Made by a program: the position numbers and the translations under genes. Below the pieces are notes generated by a model that saw only the letters and a program-made list of their open reading frames with translations, had not been told where the DNA came from and made no database searches. A stretch of 64,000 nt of DNA from CAILZL01 sp050248275 (GTDB lineage Bacteria; Pseudomonadota; Gammaproteobacteria; Steroidobacterales; Steroidobacteraceae), in contig JBFWSR010000016.1 in the NCBI GenBank assembly GCA_050248275.1, positions 21,614-85,613 of the forward strand, written 5' to 3'. Each line of letters opens with the position of its first letter. The stretch's first letter is position 1. Shown here in pieces: positions 44,760 to 57,422 of this stretch.

Positions 44760-47105
44760 ATGGTGCAGCTGTCAACGATGTCCCTGATATTGATGAGCGT
44801 TCTGGCGGCAGGCGGTCTGTGGCTGGCATGGCTGTTCCGGCGACGCTGGCAGCGTGTGCAGAAACGCGTCCTCGCCGATGCAGCGGTCCAGCGTCGCAAT
44901 GAAGCCATCGTTGATGCCAGCGGCGAAGGCGTGCTGGAACTGGATGTTCAAGGCAACGTCTGTTTTGCCAACCCGGCTGCCGCACGGTTGCTGGGTTACG
45001 AGCCTGAAGAATTGCTGGGTCAGGACTACCGCAAGCTGATGTCCGCCGGTGGTCTTCCGGAACAGCGCGACACTGCCCGCATTGGTTATACCACCGACAT
45101 GCTGCGTGGCATCGGCGCGGTATTGCGTTGCAAGAACGGGCGTACCCGTCCTGTCGAGTACCGCATGGTGCCGCTACGCCATAACGGCGCCGCAGCCAGC
45201 CTGATCGCTTTCCGTGATCTGACCGAGCGCTCGCGTATCGATGTGATGCTGGCCGATATGCAGCACCTGGCCAAGGTGGGTGCGTGGGAATTGAATGTGG
45301 GCTCGGTACGGCTGAGCGTTTCCGAAGGCATCAGTCGTCGTTTGCATTTGTCTGGCGGGCGTACCGCCATGGTCAACCAGGCGCTGCGCGCCTTGCAGCG
45401 CTCTTCCCGGCATGCTTTGTTGCGTGCAGCGCGCGCAGCCATTATTGAGGGACACAGTTTTGACCTGGAACTGCAACTGAAAGGACAGGGCAACGAGTGG
45501 CTGCGTTTCATTGGCAAGCCGGAGCGTATTGATGGCATCACGGTACGGCTGTATGGCGCGTTGCAGGATGTAACCGAGCGCAAACAGGCTGAGCGCACGC
45601 TGCGCGACATGCGCGATTTTTTCGGCGCGACGCTCGACGCCATGCCGTCGCTGGTGATGCACGTCAACCAACAGCAGCGTCTGACCTATTGCAATCAGTC
45701 CGGCCTGCGCGGCCTGATCGGTCTGAGCGCCGCCAATCTTGGGCAACCACTGACGGCCCTGCTGAATGCACAGCAACACGCCGACCTGCTGCATGGCATC
45801 AAGCAGGCGCTGGCTGGCCAGCACAGTCATCTGGTAAGAGCTTTCAGTTCGGCTGAACAGCATCGTCAGGTGCATTGCAGCTTCGTGCCGCAGCGTCAGG
45901 GCGCCGATGCCGTAGTGGGTTGTTTCATGGTGCTGACTGACGTCACCGAGCTGAAAATGCTCGAAGCCCGCGTCTATCAGGCCGAGAAAATGCAGGCTGT
46001 TGGCCAGTTGACCGGCGGCGTCGCTCATGACTTCAACAATCTTCTGGGCGTCATTCTCGGCAATCTGCAACTGATCGAGCGCGACGTCGATCATGATGTG
46101 GCGATCTCGCGCAAGCTGGCGACCGCGATGCGCGCCGCCATGCGCGGCACTGAACTGACCAAGCGCCTGCTGAGTTTCGCGCGGCGGCAAGTACTCGATC
46201 CGGTCATCATTGATGTGGGACAGCAACTACGTCTGTTTGCCGAACTGATCCAGCGTACTCTCGGCGACACGGTGGAGATGCGTCTGGAGATAACTCGAGA
46301 TCTGTGGCATGCCAGGGCGGATATCGGCCAGCTTGAAAACGCCATTCTCAATCTGGTGATCAATTCGCGCGATGCCATGCCGGACGGCGGTGTGCTGACG
46401 GTCGCCGCGCAAAATTTCCGGCCTGACGCTACATTTTTCCGTACCCATGCCGATCTTGAACGGGGTGATTATGTGGAAATTTCCGTGGCGGATACCGGCA
46501 TGGGGATTCCACCGCAGTTGCTGTCGCGCGTGCTGGAACCTTTTTTTACCACCAAGGAAACCGGCAAGGGCAGTGGCCTGGGGCTATCCATGGTGGATGG
46601 TTTCGCAAAACAGTCCGGCGGCGCCGTGCTGGTACATAGCGAGCCGGGTAAAGGCACGCGTATCAGCATTCTGCTGCCGCGCTGCCATGAGGCGGAATCC
46701 GACCATGTGGATACCCTGATACAGAAAGGCATGCCGGGCGGCAACGAAGTCATTCTGGTGGTCGAGGACGACACGGATCTGCGTGCGACGACCATGTTGG
46801 CATTACAGCAACTGGGTTATCGGGTGTTGGAAGCGTCCAATAGCGAGGCGGCGTTGCGGGTGCTCAATGAAACTGCGCACATCGATATGCTGTTTACGGA
46901 CGTCATCATGCCGGGTGTTATGCTCGGACCGGAATTGGCCTTGAGAGCCCGCGAACTCAAGCCGGGCATCCAGGTGCTGCTGACCACGGGCTATCTGGGC
47001 GATCCGGTGCTGGCCAAGGCCGGTCCGCTGGGCCAGAAAGAAATGATTGCAAAACCTTACCGTAATGAAGAACTGGCATTGAAGATCAGGACCCTGCTGG
47101 ATTGA
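44760..47105 (+). CDS. PAS hybrid sensor histidine kinase with C-terminal receiver
   Basis: A 781-residue hybrid kinase. One N-terminal membrane helix (about 7-25) and three PAS domains (about 45-155, 165-275, 285-400) precede the core. The core has a HisKA-type H box GGVAHDFNNLLGVILGNLQ (His near 422), HATPase (NLVINSRDAMPDGG, DTGMGIP, GSGLGLSMV) and a terminal receiver (Asp near 713 in FTDVIMPG). The AHDFNN type is common in kinases whose own receiver acts as regulator. Seventy-six bases separate its stop from the start of the second REC-EAL gene. Confidence 0.92.
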   Translation: MVQLSTMSLILMSVLAAGGLWLAWLFRRRWQRVQKRVLADAAVQRRNEAIVDASGEGVLELDVQGNVCFANPAAARLLGYEPEELLGQDYRKLMSAGGLPEQRDTARIGYTTDMLRGIGAVLRCKNGRTRPVEYRMVPLRHNGAAASLIAFRDLTERSRIDVMLADMQHLAKVGAWELNVGSVRLSVSEGISRRLHLSGGRTAMVNQALRALQRSSRHALLRAARAAIIEGHSFDLELQLKGQGNEWLRFIGKPERIDGITVRLYGALQDVTERKQAERTLRDMRDFFGATLDAMPSLVMHVNQQQRLTYCNQSGLRGLIGLSAANLGQPLTALLNAQQHADLLHGIKQALAGQHSHLVRAFSSAEQHRQVHCSFVPQRQGADAVVGCFMVLTDVTELKMLEARVYQAEKMQAVGQLTGGVAHDFNNLLGVILGNLQLIERDVDHDVAISRKLATAMRAAMRGTELTKRLLSFARRQVLDPVIIDVGQQLRLFAELIQRTLGDTVEMRLEITRDLWHARADIGQLENAILNLVINSRDAMPDGGVLTVAAQNFRPDATFFRTHADLERGDYVEISVADTGMGIPPQLLSRVLEPFFTTKETGKGSGLGLSMVDGFAKQSGGAVLVHSEPGKGTRISILLPRCHEAESDHVDTLIQKGMPGGNEVILVVEDDTDLRATTMLALQQLGYRVLEASNSEAALRVLNETAHIDMLFTDVIMPGVMLGPELALRARELKPGIQVLLTTGYLGDPVLAKAGPLGQKEMIAKPYRNEELALKIRTLLD

Positions 47106-47181
47106 TTGTCGGTTGATACATGGTGTCGCCACATGGAATTGTCCATGGAATGGGCCAGGATATATTGTCGCGAGGTGCGTC

Positions 47182-48366
47182 TTGTTAGAGTCGGCCAATC
47201 GTTTGCTGGTTATTGACGATCAGCAGGAACTCTGTGAATTCATCGCCGAGGTTGCCAAGCGTCTGGGTTTTGAGGCCATGGCGGTGACCGAGGCCGATGT
47301 CTTCCGGCGCGCCTATCTGGATTTCAATCCCACCGTGGTGGTGCTGGACTTGCAGATGTCAGGCGCGGATGGCATTGAATTGCTGCGTTACCTCGGCAAT
47401 CAGGGCGCCAAGGCGCAGGTACTGGTGGCCAGCGGCATGGATCAGCGGGTGCTCGGCACCGCCGAACAGGTTGGCCGCGCGCAGGGTCTGAACATGCTGG
47501 GCGCCTTGCAGAAGCCCATCATGCTGGGCGATCTGGAAGCGGTGCTGCGCAAGACCATGAAGCCCAGTGTCGGCATCACGGCATCTGATCTGGAGCTGGC
47601 GCTGGCGCGTAACGAGTTGCGCGTGTACTACCAGCCCAAGGCGCGCTACACGACTGAAGGGCAGTGGCGGGTGGAGGGAGTCGAAGCCCTGGCGCGCTGG
47701 CGGCATCCCTTGCGAGGTTTCATCCCGCCGCCGGTATTCATCGGCATTGCCGAGAGCAGCGGCCTGATCCGCCAGCTCACCGAGCAGGTGGTGGAACTGT
47801 CCATGCGCCAGACGGCGGCATGGCATGCTGCCGGACTGCCGCTGGCGGTGGCGATCAATCTGTCGCCGCGCCTGCTCAACGACCGCACCTTTCCGGACAT
47901 GGCGGCGCGTCTGGCGGCGCATTACGGCGTTGATCCGCAATTCATTACCTTTGAAATCACCGAATCGGCGGCCATGTCCGATCCCGACACCACCATGGAC
48001 GTGTTGACCCGGTTGCGTGTGAAAAACTTCGGTTTGTCGATAGATGATTTCGGAACCGGGTATTCATCGCTAAAGCAACTGTACTTGATGCCGTTTAGTG
48101 AGCTGAAGATCGACATCTCTTTCGTGCGTGACATGTGTCACAGAGACGAGGCGCGGGTCATGGTGGAGACAATGGTGTTGCTGGCGCACAAACTGGGTCT
48201 GACCGCCTGTGCCGAAGGCGTCGAAAGCCAGGAGGCGCTCGATTTTCTGGCGCGGGCGCAATGCGACCGTGTGCAGGGTTACCTGATTGGCAAACCCATG
48301 CCAGGTCCCGAACTGCCGGCGGCAGTGGCGGCCTGGAATGCCACCGTGACTGAAGCAGTGAATTGA
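47182..48366 (+). CDS. REC-EAL c-di-GMP phosphodiesterase response regulator (second copy)
   Basis: A 394-residue receiver-EAL protein. The receiver Asp lies in VVLDLQM and Lys in LQKPI. The EAL domain has the complete active set VEALARW, INLSPR, FEITES, IDDFGTGYSS, LKID, AEGVES and VQGYLIGKP, closer to consensus than the first copy. The TTG at 47182 is the most reasonable start: CGAGGTG precedes it and the next residues match the start of the first copy; the longer frame upstream is not protein-like. It should hydrolyse c-di-GMP, opposing the adjacent GGDEF protein. Confidence 0.9.
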   Translation: MLESANRLLVIDDQQELCEFIAEVAKRLGFEAMAVTEADVFRRAYLDFNPTVVVLDLQMSGADGIELLRYLGNQGAKAQVLVASGMDQRVLGTAEQVGRAQGLNMLGALQKPIMLGDLEAVLRKTMKPSVGITASDLELALARNELRVYYQPKARYTTEGQWRVEGVEALARWRHPLRGFIPPPVFIGIAESSGLIRQLTEQVVELSMRQTAAWHAAGLPLAVAINLSPRLLNDRTFPDMAARLAAHYGVDPQFITFEITESAAMSDPDTTMDVLTRLRVKNFGLSIDDFGTGYSSLKQLYLMPFSELKIDISFVRDMCHRDEARVMVETMVLLAHKLGLTACAEGVESQEALDFLARAQCDRVQGYLIGKPMPGPELPAAVAAWNATVTEAVN

Positions 48367-48396
48367 AACAAGGCCTGGCTGGACCATCGATGTAGC

Positions 48397-49377
48397 ATGC
48401 AGCAACCAGTGATCAACCCATTATCCGTAGCCGGCACAACGCCGCCTGCCAGGTGGCGAGTGCTCCTGGTTGACGATGAACCTGTCCAGCGCATGCTGGT
48501 CGGGCGCATGCTGACGCGCGCCGGTTTCGAAGTAGTGACCGCCGAGGATGGCGAACAGGCGCTCAAACTGCTGGCGCTGGGCGACATCTCGTTATTGGTC
48601 ACCGATTGGGAAATGCCCAGGCTGGATGGACTGTCGCTGTGCCGCGCAGTGCGTTCCATGAATCTGGAGCACTATGTCTATGTCATTGTGGTGACTTCGC
48701 GCGATGCGGTTGAGCATGTGGTCATGGGACTGCAAGCCGGCGCTGATGACTATCTGGTCAAGCCGGTGTTGGAACCCGAGCTGCTGGCGCGCCTGAATAC
48801 CGGCAAGCGCCTGATCGACATCGAGCGCTCTCTGCGCGTGGCCAACGAAGAAAATCTGCGCTTGTCCATTACCGATCCACTCACCGGCATGTACAACCGC
48901 CGCTATCTGATGGATCAGTTGCATCGTGAACTGGACCGTGCGCAGCGCTACCAGCATCCCCTGTCGCTGATGCTGTGCGATGTCGATCATTTCAAGCGCA
49001 TCAACGATACCCATGGTCACCAGACCGGCGATGAAGTGCTGATCCGTTTTGCCCAATCGTTGCGTCAATCGTTGCGGGATACCGACTGGATTGCACGCTA
49101 TGGCGGCGAGGAGTTTGTCGTGGTGCTGCCGGAAACCACCATTGCCAATGCCACTGCCGTTGCCGAACGTTGCCGGACCAGCCTGGCGGCGACGCCTTAC
49201 CAGATTGCAGATGCCATTGTTCCGGTGACCGCCAGCTTCGGCGTCAGTGGCTGGGAGCCCGGCATGGGTGTGGAAACCGCGTTCGACCGGCTGATTGCAG
49301 CAGCGGATAGCGGCGTCTATGCCAGCAAATCCGGCGGTCGCAATCGGGTCACGGTGCAGTTGGCCACGGCCGCCTGA
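48397..49377 (+). CDS. REC-GGDEF diguanylate cyclase response regulator
   Basis: A 326-residue response regulator making c-di-GMP. The receiver has VDDEPVQRMLVGRML, Asp near 69 (LVTDWEM) and Lys in LVKPV. The GGDEF domain has LTGMYNRRYL, DVDHFKRINDTHGH and the active site RYGGEEF (near 236). RDTD five residues before GGEEF is an inhibitory I-site, so product feedback is expected. It follows the REC-EAL gene by 30 bases, so opposing enzymes are probably co-expressed. Confidence 0.93.
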   Translation: MQQPVINPLSVAGTTPPARWRVLLVDDEPVQRMLVGRMLTRAGFEVVTAEDGEQALKLLALGDISLLVTDWEMPRLDGLSLCRAVRSMNLEHYVYVIVVTSRDAVEHVVMGLQAGADDYLVKPVLEPELLARLNTGKRLIDIERSLRVANEENLRLSITDPLTGMYNRRYLMDQLHRELDRAQRYQHPLSLMLCDVDHFKRINDTHGHQTGDEVLIRFAQSLRQSLRDTDWIARYGGEEFVVVLPETTIANATAVAERCRTSLAATPYQIADAIVPVTASFGVSGWEPGMGVETAFDRLIAAADSGVYASKSGGRNRVTVQLATAA

Positions 49378-49466
49378 ATTCTTTTCTGTCTGCTGCCTGA
49401 TATGACGCGCCGCTGTCACCCTGCCAGTTACCGGCGTGACAAGCACGCATGACTCGTCGGGTTGCT

Positions 49467-53525
<4,059 letters not shown>

Positions 53526-53633
53526 GGTTTGTGCTCGCGCTGCAATAGATCTGGCACGTTCGATCCCACCTGTCGTTAGAATTCGGCCCGCAGTGAATAG
53601 GGGCGAACCTTGCCCATTGCTGCCGGAGGATTC

Positions 53634-54965
53634 ATGACCCGGATACCGAAGATCGCCTTGCTGGCCGGCGCTGCAGTACTCGGGTTGTTCCTGCTCTGTA
53701 TCGTGCTGGCCGGATTGTTCTTTAATCCGAACGACTACAAACCCGCGATCGAACGCTGGGTCGAGGCACAAACCGGGCGCAGTTTCACACTGGATGGCGA
53801 ATTGGGGTGGCAGCTCTGGCCGCATCTGGCAGTGACTCTGCCGCATACCCGTCTGGGTCCGCCCACCGCTTTTGCCGGAACGGACTTTGCCGAATGGCAG
53901 CAGGCCAGTATCAGCGTGCGTCTGTGGCCCCTGCTGCAGCGGCGACTGGAACTGGGTGAATTCAGACTGCGGGGTTTGCGCTTGACGTTGCAGCGCGATG
54001 CGCAGGGACGTGACAACTGGCAGGACCTGTTGCAGTTGATGACGCAGAATCAAACGCCCGGCCGGTTTCGTTTCGGCATGCTGGCCGGGTTGCAGATTCA
54101 GGATGCCCAGTTACAGTTGAGGGATGAACTGACGCAGCGTGCCATCACTCTGCAACTGGCGACACTGCAGAGCGACGCGGTGCAGTTCGATCAACCCGTG
54201 ATGCTTGAATGCACTTGTCGATTGCACGTAGCGGCCGGGCGGCAGTATCTGGAATTGCCCATGCAACTGACTGCGCAGTGGCAGGCCGATCAGGCAGTGC
54301 AGCGCCTGCAACTGGATTTGCAGGGTACGGGGCAGTTGCGTACCGAAGGGCTGCTGGCTCCACTGACGATCACTGCGCCACTGCCGCTGGCGATTGCGCT
54401 GACATCGCTCAGCTGGCAGGCCGGGCAGCAGCAGTTGCAGGTGAAGTCATTGCGTCTTGAGGCAGGAACCGCGCAACTGACCGGTCAGCTCGGCGCCACG
54501 CAGATGAACGCCCGCCCGGCATTGGTTGCGTCCTGGCAACTGGCAGTGCCGAACCTGCGGCAATGGCTGCAAACGCTGGGGGTCAATGTGCCGATCACCC
54601 GCGATGCCACCGTGTTGCAGCATTTGCAGACTGCGTTGCAGCTATCGGGTCCTGCGGACGATCTGCATATCCAGTTATCCCGGATGAAACTGGATCAAAC
54701 CCGGTTCGAGGGTGAAGGCAGGCGATTGCTGAGTGACGGTTTGCCGCACTACACATTTGCACTGCATGCGGATCAATTGAATCTGGACCGTTATCTGCCA
54801 GCGGAAGTGCCTAAAGAAACAACGGACAGCTCACGCGCCGCCGGCACGTCGGTGCCCATCGAGTGGTTGCGCAGTTTGCAGGCGCAGGGCAGTCTGCTGA
54901 TCGATCGGGCGCAATGGCAGGGCATCACCGCCCGTCATTTGAAGATCGAACTGGATGGAGAATGA
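53634..54965 (+). CDS. AsmA family protein, short form lacking the C-terminal domain
   Basis: A 443-residue inner-membrane protein with one N-terminal anchor (MTRIPKIALLAGAAVLGLFLLCIVLAGLFF). The AsmA-type start NPNDYKPAIERWVEAQTGRSFTLDGELGWQLWPHLAVTLP and a long beta-rich periplasmic region follow. AsmA proteins influence outer-membrane assembly or phospholipid transport. Typical members exceed 600 residues. This one stops just after LRSLQAQGSLLIDRAQW..., where the conserved C-terminal half would begin, and no continuation is found in other frames. GGAGGATTC precedes the ATG. Its stop forms ATGA with the next gene, so the short form seems established. Confidence 0.85.
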   Translation: MTRIPKIALLAGAAVLGLFLLCIVLAGLFFNPNDYKPAIERWVEAQTGRSFTLDGELGWQLWPHLAVTLPHTRLGPPTAFAGTDFAEWQQASISVRLWPLLQRRLELGEFRLRGLRLTLQRDAQGRDNWQDLLQLMTQNQTPGRFRFGMLAGLQIQDAQLQLRDELTQRAITLQLATLQSDAVQFDQPVMLECTCRLHVAAGRQYLELPMQLTAQWQADQAVQRLQLDLQGTGQLRTEGLLAPLTITAPLPLAIALTSLSWQAGQQQLQVKSLRLEAGTAQLTGQLGATQMNARPALVASWQLAVPNLRQWLQTLGVNVPITRDATVLQHLQTALQLSGPADDLHIQLSRMKLDQTRFEGEGRRLLSDGLPHYTFALHADQLNLDRYLPAEVPKETTDSSRAAGTSVPIEWLRSLQAQGSLLIDRAQWQGITARHLKIELDGE

Positions 54966-55549
54966 GACATTCAACAAAGACGACCTGTTTGCTCATGATG
55001 TGGTGCGCCGCTGCCGTGTTCACGCCACGAGCCAGTATGGCGATGGACATCGAACATCTGCAGGCGCAATTCCATGAAGGCGAATATCAGCTCGTCATGA
55101 CGGCCACATTGAAAGCGCCGCTGCATCGTGTTGAAGCGGTGCTGCGCGATTACACCCGCTATCCGCAACTGGATGCACGCATTCTGACGGCCCAGGTGCT
55201 GGCACGGCCGGTTCCGTCACAACTGGAACTGCTGACGCGCATCAATGTGTGTTTCGCTTTCATGTGCCGCAAGGTGGTGCGAGTCGAGCGGGTGGAGGAA
55301 CGTCCGGGAGAATTGCTGGCCACCGTCATTGCCGAACGCAGCGATGCCGAACGTGGCAGCACGCATACCCAATTGACTGCACAGGGAAGCGCTACCCGCG
55401 TGGTCTACAGCACGCAGATCGTGCCCAAGTTCTGGGTGCCGGCGCTGCTGGGCCGGTCTCTGATGCTGCGCAGCCTGCGCGATGCCACCGTCAGCCTGTT
55501 TGAACACATCGAACAGCGTGCCATGCAGCCTTCCGGCCCGGCATCATGA
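54962..55549 (+). CDS. Secreted SRPBCC/START-like protein
   Basis: A 195-residue protein with a signal peptide (about residues 1-27, ending RASMAM). An SRPBCC fold follows: LKAPLHRVEAVLRDYTRYPQLDARILTAQVL, a strand-rich middle (ELLTRINVCFAFMCRKVVRVERVEERPGELLATVIAE) and a C-terminal helix (SLRDATVSLFEHIEQRAM). A hydrophobic ligand or lipid is likely bound in the periplasm, but none is known. The gene is coupled by ATGA to both asmA before it and mutY after it. Confidence 0.8.
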   Translation: MRHSTKTTCLLMMWCAAAVFTPRASMAMDIEHLQAQFHEGEYQLVMTATLKAPLHRVEAVLRDYTRYPQLDARILTAQVLARPVPSQLELLTRINVCFAFMCRKVVRVERVEERPGELLATVIAERSDAERGSTHTQLTAQGSATRVVYSTQIVPKFWVPALLGRSLMLRSLRDATVSLFEHIEQRAMQPSGPAS

Positions 55550-56603
55550 GCGCCATGTCGATAACGAATGAATTCGCACCTGCGTTGTTGGGCTGGTTTG
55601 ATCTGGCAGGCCGCAAGCACCTGCCCTGGCAACAGCAGCGCAGTCCGTATCGCGTCTGGGTGTCGGAAATCATGTTGCAGCAAACGCAGGTGACGACGGT
55701 GATTCCGTATTACCAGCGTTTCATGCAACGCTTTCCCGATGTGCAGGCGCTGGCTGCCGCACCGCTGGATGAAGTGCTGCATCTGTGGACCGGTCTGGGG
55801 TATTACGCGCGCGCGCGCCATTTGCATCGTGCGGCACGGACTGTGGTCGATGAACATGCAGGCAAGTTCCCGGTGGCGCATGCCGGGTTGCAGTCGCTGC
55901 CGGGCATTGGCCGTTCCACGGCCAGCGCCATCCTGGCGTTGTCATGCGAAGAGCGGCACGCGATCTGGACGGCAATGTCAAACGTGTCTTGACGCGCTAC
56001 TTTGCCATTGAAGGGTATCCGGGCGTCAAAGCAATCGAAGCGCAATTATGGGCGCTCGCCGAAGCCTGCACCCCGCCAACGCGTGTGGCGGATTACACCC
56101 AGGCCATCATGGATCTGGGCGCGACCGTCTGCACCCGCAGCAAGCCGCATTGTGTTGATTGTCCCGTGCAGGCGCATTGTCTGGCCCGTGCGCACAATCT
56201 GCAGGCGCATTTGCCCACGCCCAAACCGAAAAAGCATCGGCCGCAACGCGAAGCCTTCGTGCTGGTGGCCATGAATCGCGAAGGCGCGGTGCTGCTCGAA
56301 CAGCGCCCGCCATCCGGTCTGTGGGGTGGGTTATGGGTATGCCCGCAGTTCGACAGCGAAACCGCCATGCATGACTGGGCAACGGCCAATCTGAGGCAGG
56401 CAGGTGCGGTCTCATCTTTGCCGGTCATCGAGCATGCCTTTACGCATTTCGATCTGTGTCTGCGGCCCAGTCTGCTGTCTGGCGTCGCCCCGGTGCACGC
56501 CGTGGCCGACACGCAGAAATACTGCTGGTACGATCCGGCCCAGCCGGCCCGGATTGGCCTGGCCAAGCCGGTGCTTGATATCCTCAAGTGCCTGCCGCGA
56601 TGA
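55546..56603 (+). pseudogene. mutY: A/G-specific adenine glycosylase mutY with a one-base frameshift
   Basis: MutY removes adenine mispaired with 8-oxoguanine. The first frame (55546-55992) holds the N-terminal HhH-GPD part: LPWQQQRSPYRVWVSEIMLQQTQV with the catalytic Glu, YYARARHLH, and LPGIGRSTASAILAL. The reading then leaves the family pattern at ERHAI. The rest continues in another frame (from about 55965) as LDGNVKRVLTRYFAIEGYPG. It includes the Fe-S cluster motif CTRSKPHCVDCPVQAHC (CX6CX2CX5C) and the NUDIX-like 8-oxoG-recognition domain to 56603. ATCTGGAC instead of the expected ATC-CTG-GAC indicates loss of one base near 55965-55966. As written, MutY is inactive; a sequencing error is the main alternative. 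Confidence 0.9.
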
Positions 56604-56626
56604 ATTCATGACCCGATGAGATTGAC

Positions 56627-56902
56627 ATGACCCGAACCGTTCAATGTGTGTATTTGCAGCGCGAGGCCGAAGGCCTGGCGCATCTCCCCTATCCGGGCGA
56701 ACTGGGACAGCGCATTTATAACAGCGTGTCCAGGGAGGCCTGGGCGCTGTGGCTCAAGCACCAGACCATGCTGATCAACGAGTATCGCCTGTCGCCCATC
56801 GAACCCAAGGCGCGCCAATTTCTGGTTGCCGAGATGGAAAAGTTCTTCTTCGGCGGCGGTTCGGAAAAGCCCGGCGAATATGTGCCGCCCGAAACCACCT
56901 GA
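56627..56902 (+). CDS. yggX: Probable Fe(2+)-trafficking protein YggX
   Basis: A 91-residue cytoplasmic protein matching YggX along its whole length: MTRTVQCVYLQREAEGL with the conserved Cys, LPYPGELGQRIYNSVSREAW, WLKHQTMLINEYRL and a C-terminal FFFGGG. It protects Fe-S clusters against oxidative damage and is commonly next to mutY, as here. Confidence 0.96.
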   Translation: MTRTVQCVYLQREAEGLAHLPYPGELGQRIYNSVSREAWALWLKHQTMLINEYRLSPIEPKARQFLVAEMEKFFFGGGSEKPGEYVPPETT

Positions 56903-56959
56903 ATTGACGCGCATCGGCGTGGTGAACCGTCAGATGCATTACAGATACAGGAGCGGCGC

Positions 56960-57256
56960 ATGATTCTCGAGATGGCCTCTTTGAAAATTCAGCCCGGCCA
57001 GGCGCAAAACTTTGAGGCGGCATTTTTGCAGGCGGAGCATGTCATTGCTTCGTCGCCGGGGCATCTCTCGCATCAATTGCAGCGCTCGCTGGATGTCGCC
57101 AATCACTACATGCTGCTGGTGCAATGGCGGACCCTGGAAGACCATGTCGTGGGGTTTCGCGAATCGCCATTGTTCGTGGAATGGCGGCGGCGATTGGGGC
57201 CGTTCTTTGCAGCGCCCCCGGAAGTGGAGCATTACGAATTGTTTGGCGGCAGTTAA
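56960..57256 (+). CDS. Antibiotic biosynthesis monooxygenase (ABM) domain protein
   Basis: A 98-residue dimeric ferredoxin-like protein (MILEMASLKIQPGQAQNFEAAFLQAEHVI...) with SPGHLSHQLQRSLDVANHYMLLVQWRTLEDHVVGFRES, typical of ABM/YgiN-like proteins. Family members act as quinol or haem monooxygenases, but many have no known activity. AGGAG stands seven bases before the ATG. It follows yggX by 57 bases. Confidence 0.88.
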   Translation: MILEMASLKIQPGQAQNFEAAFLQAEHVIASSPGHLSHQLQRSLDVANHYMLLVQWRTLEDHVVGFRESPLFVEWRRRLGPFFAAPPEVEHYELFGGS

Positions 57257-57307
57257 CCCAGCTTTTAAACGGGTCTATTTTCTTTGCCATCAAATGCTTG
57301 CGTGCGT

Positions 57308-57360
57308 CGTTAACGTTAACGCAACAGTGAATAACGTTATTTCAACAGTTATTTACGTGA
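57308..57360. repeat. Tandem 21-bp repeats with ACGT-centred palindromes upstream of TonB receptor
   Basis: Unit 1 (57308-57328) is CGTTAACGTTAACG followed by CAACAGT. Unit 2 (57329-57349) is GAATAACGTTATTT followed by CAACAGT. A weaker third unit starts at 57350 with TATTTACGTGA. The palindrome centres fall at 57314.5, 57335.5 and 57356.5, exactly 21 bp (two helical turns) apart. The array ends about 63 bases before the TonB receptor ATG and looks like a cooperative operator array. Confidence 0.65.
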
Positions 57361-57422
57361 CATCCCGGGACGGACCCGGAAGGATGGCTTCAGAATTCTT
57401 AATCTGATTTCTGGAGCCATTC

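Noticed and set aside
53526..54053. N-terminal 176 codons of the giant kinase frame
   Set aside because: They are antisense to asmA, Gln/Pro-rich and without domain features; the membrane segments start after the ATG at 53525.
57257..57295. Terminator after the ABM-domain gene (ACCC...GGGT with T-rich stretch)
   Set aside because: The stem is only four base pairs, too weak to call.
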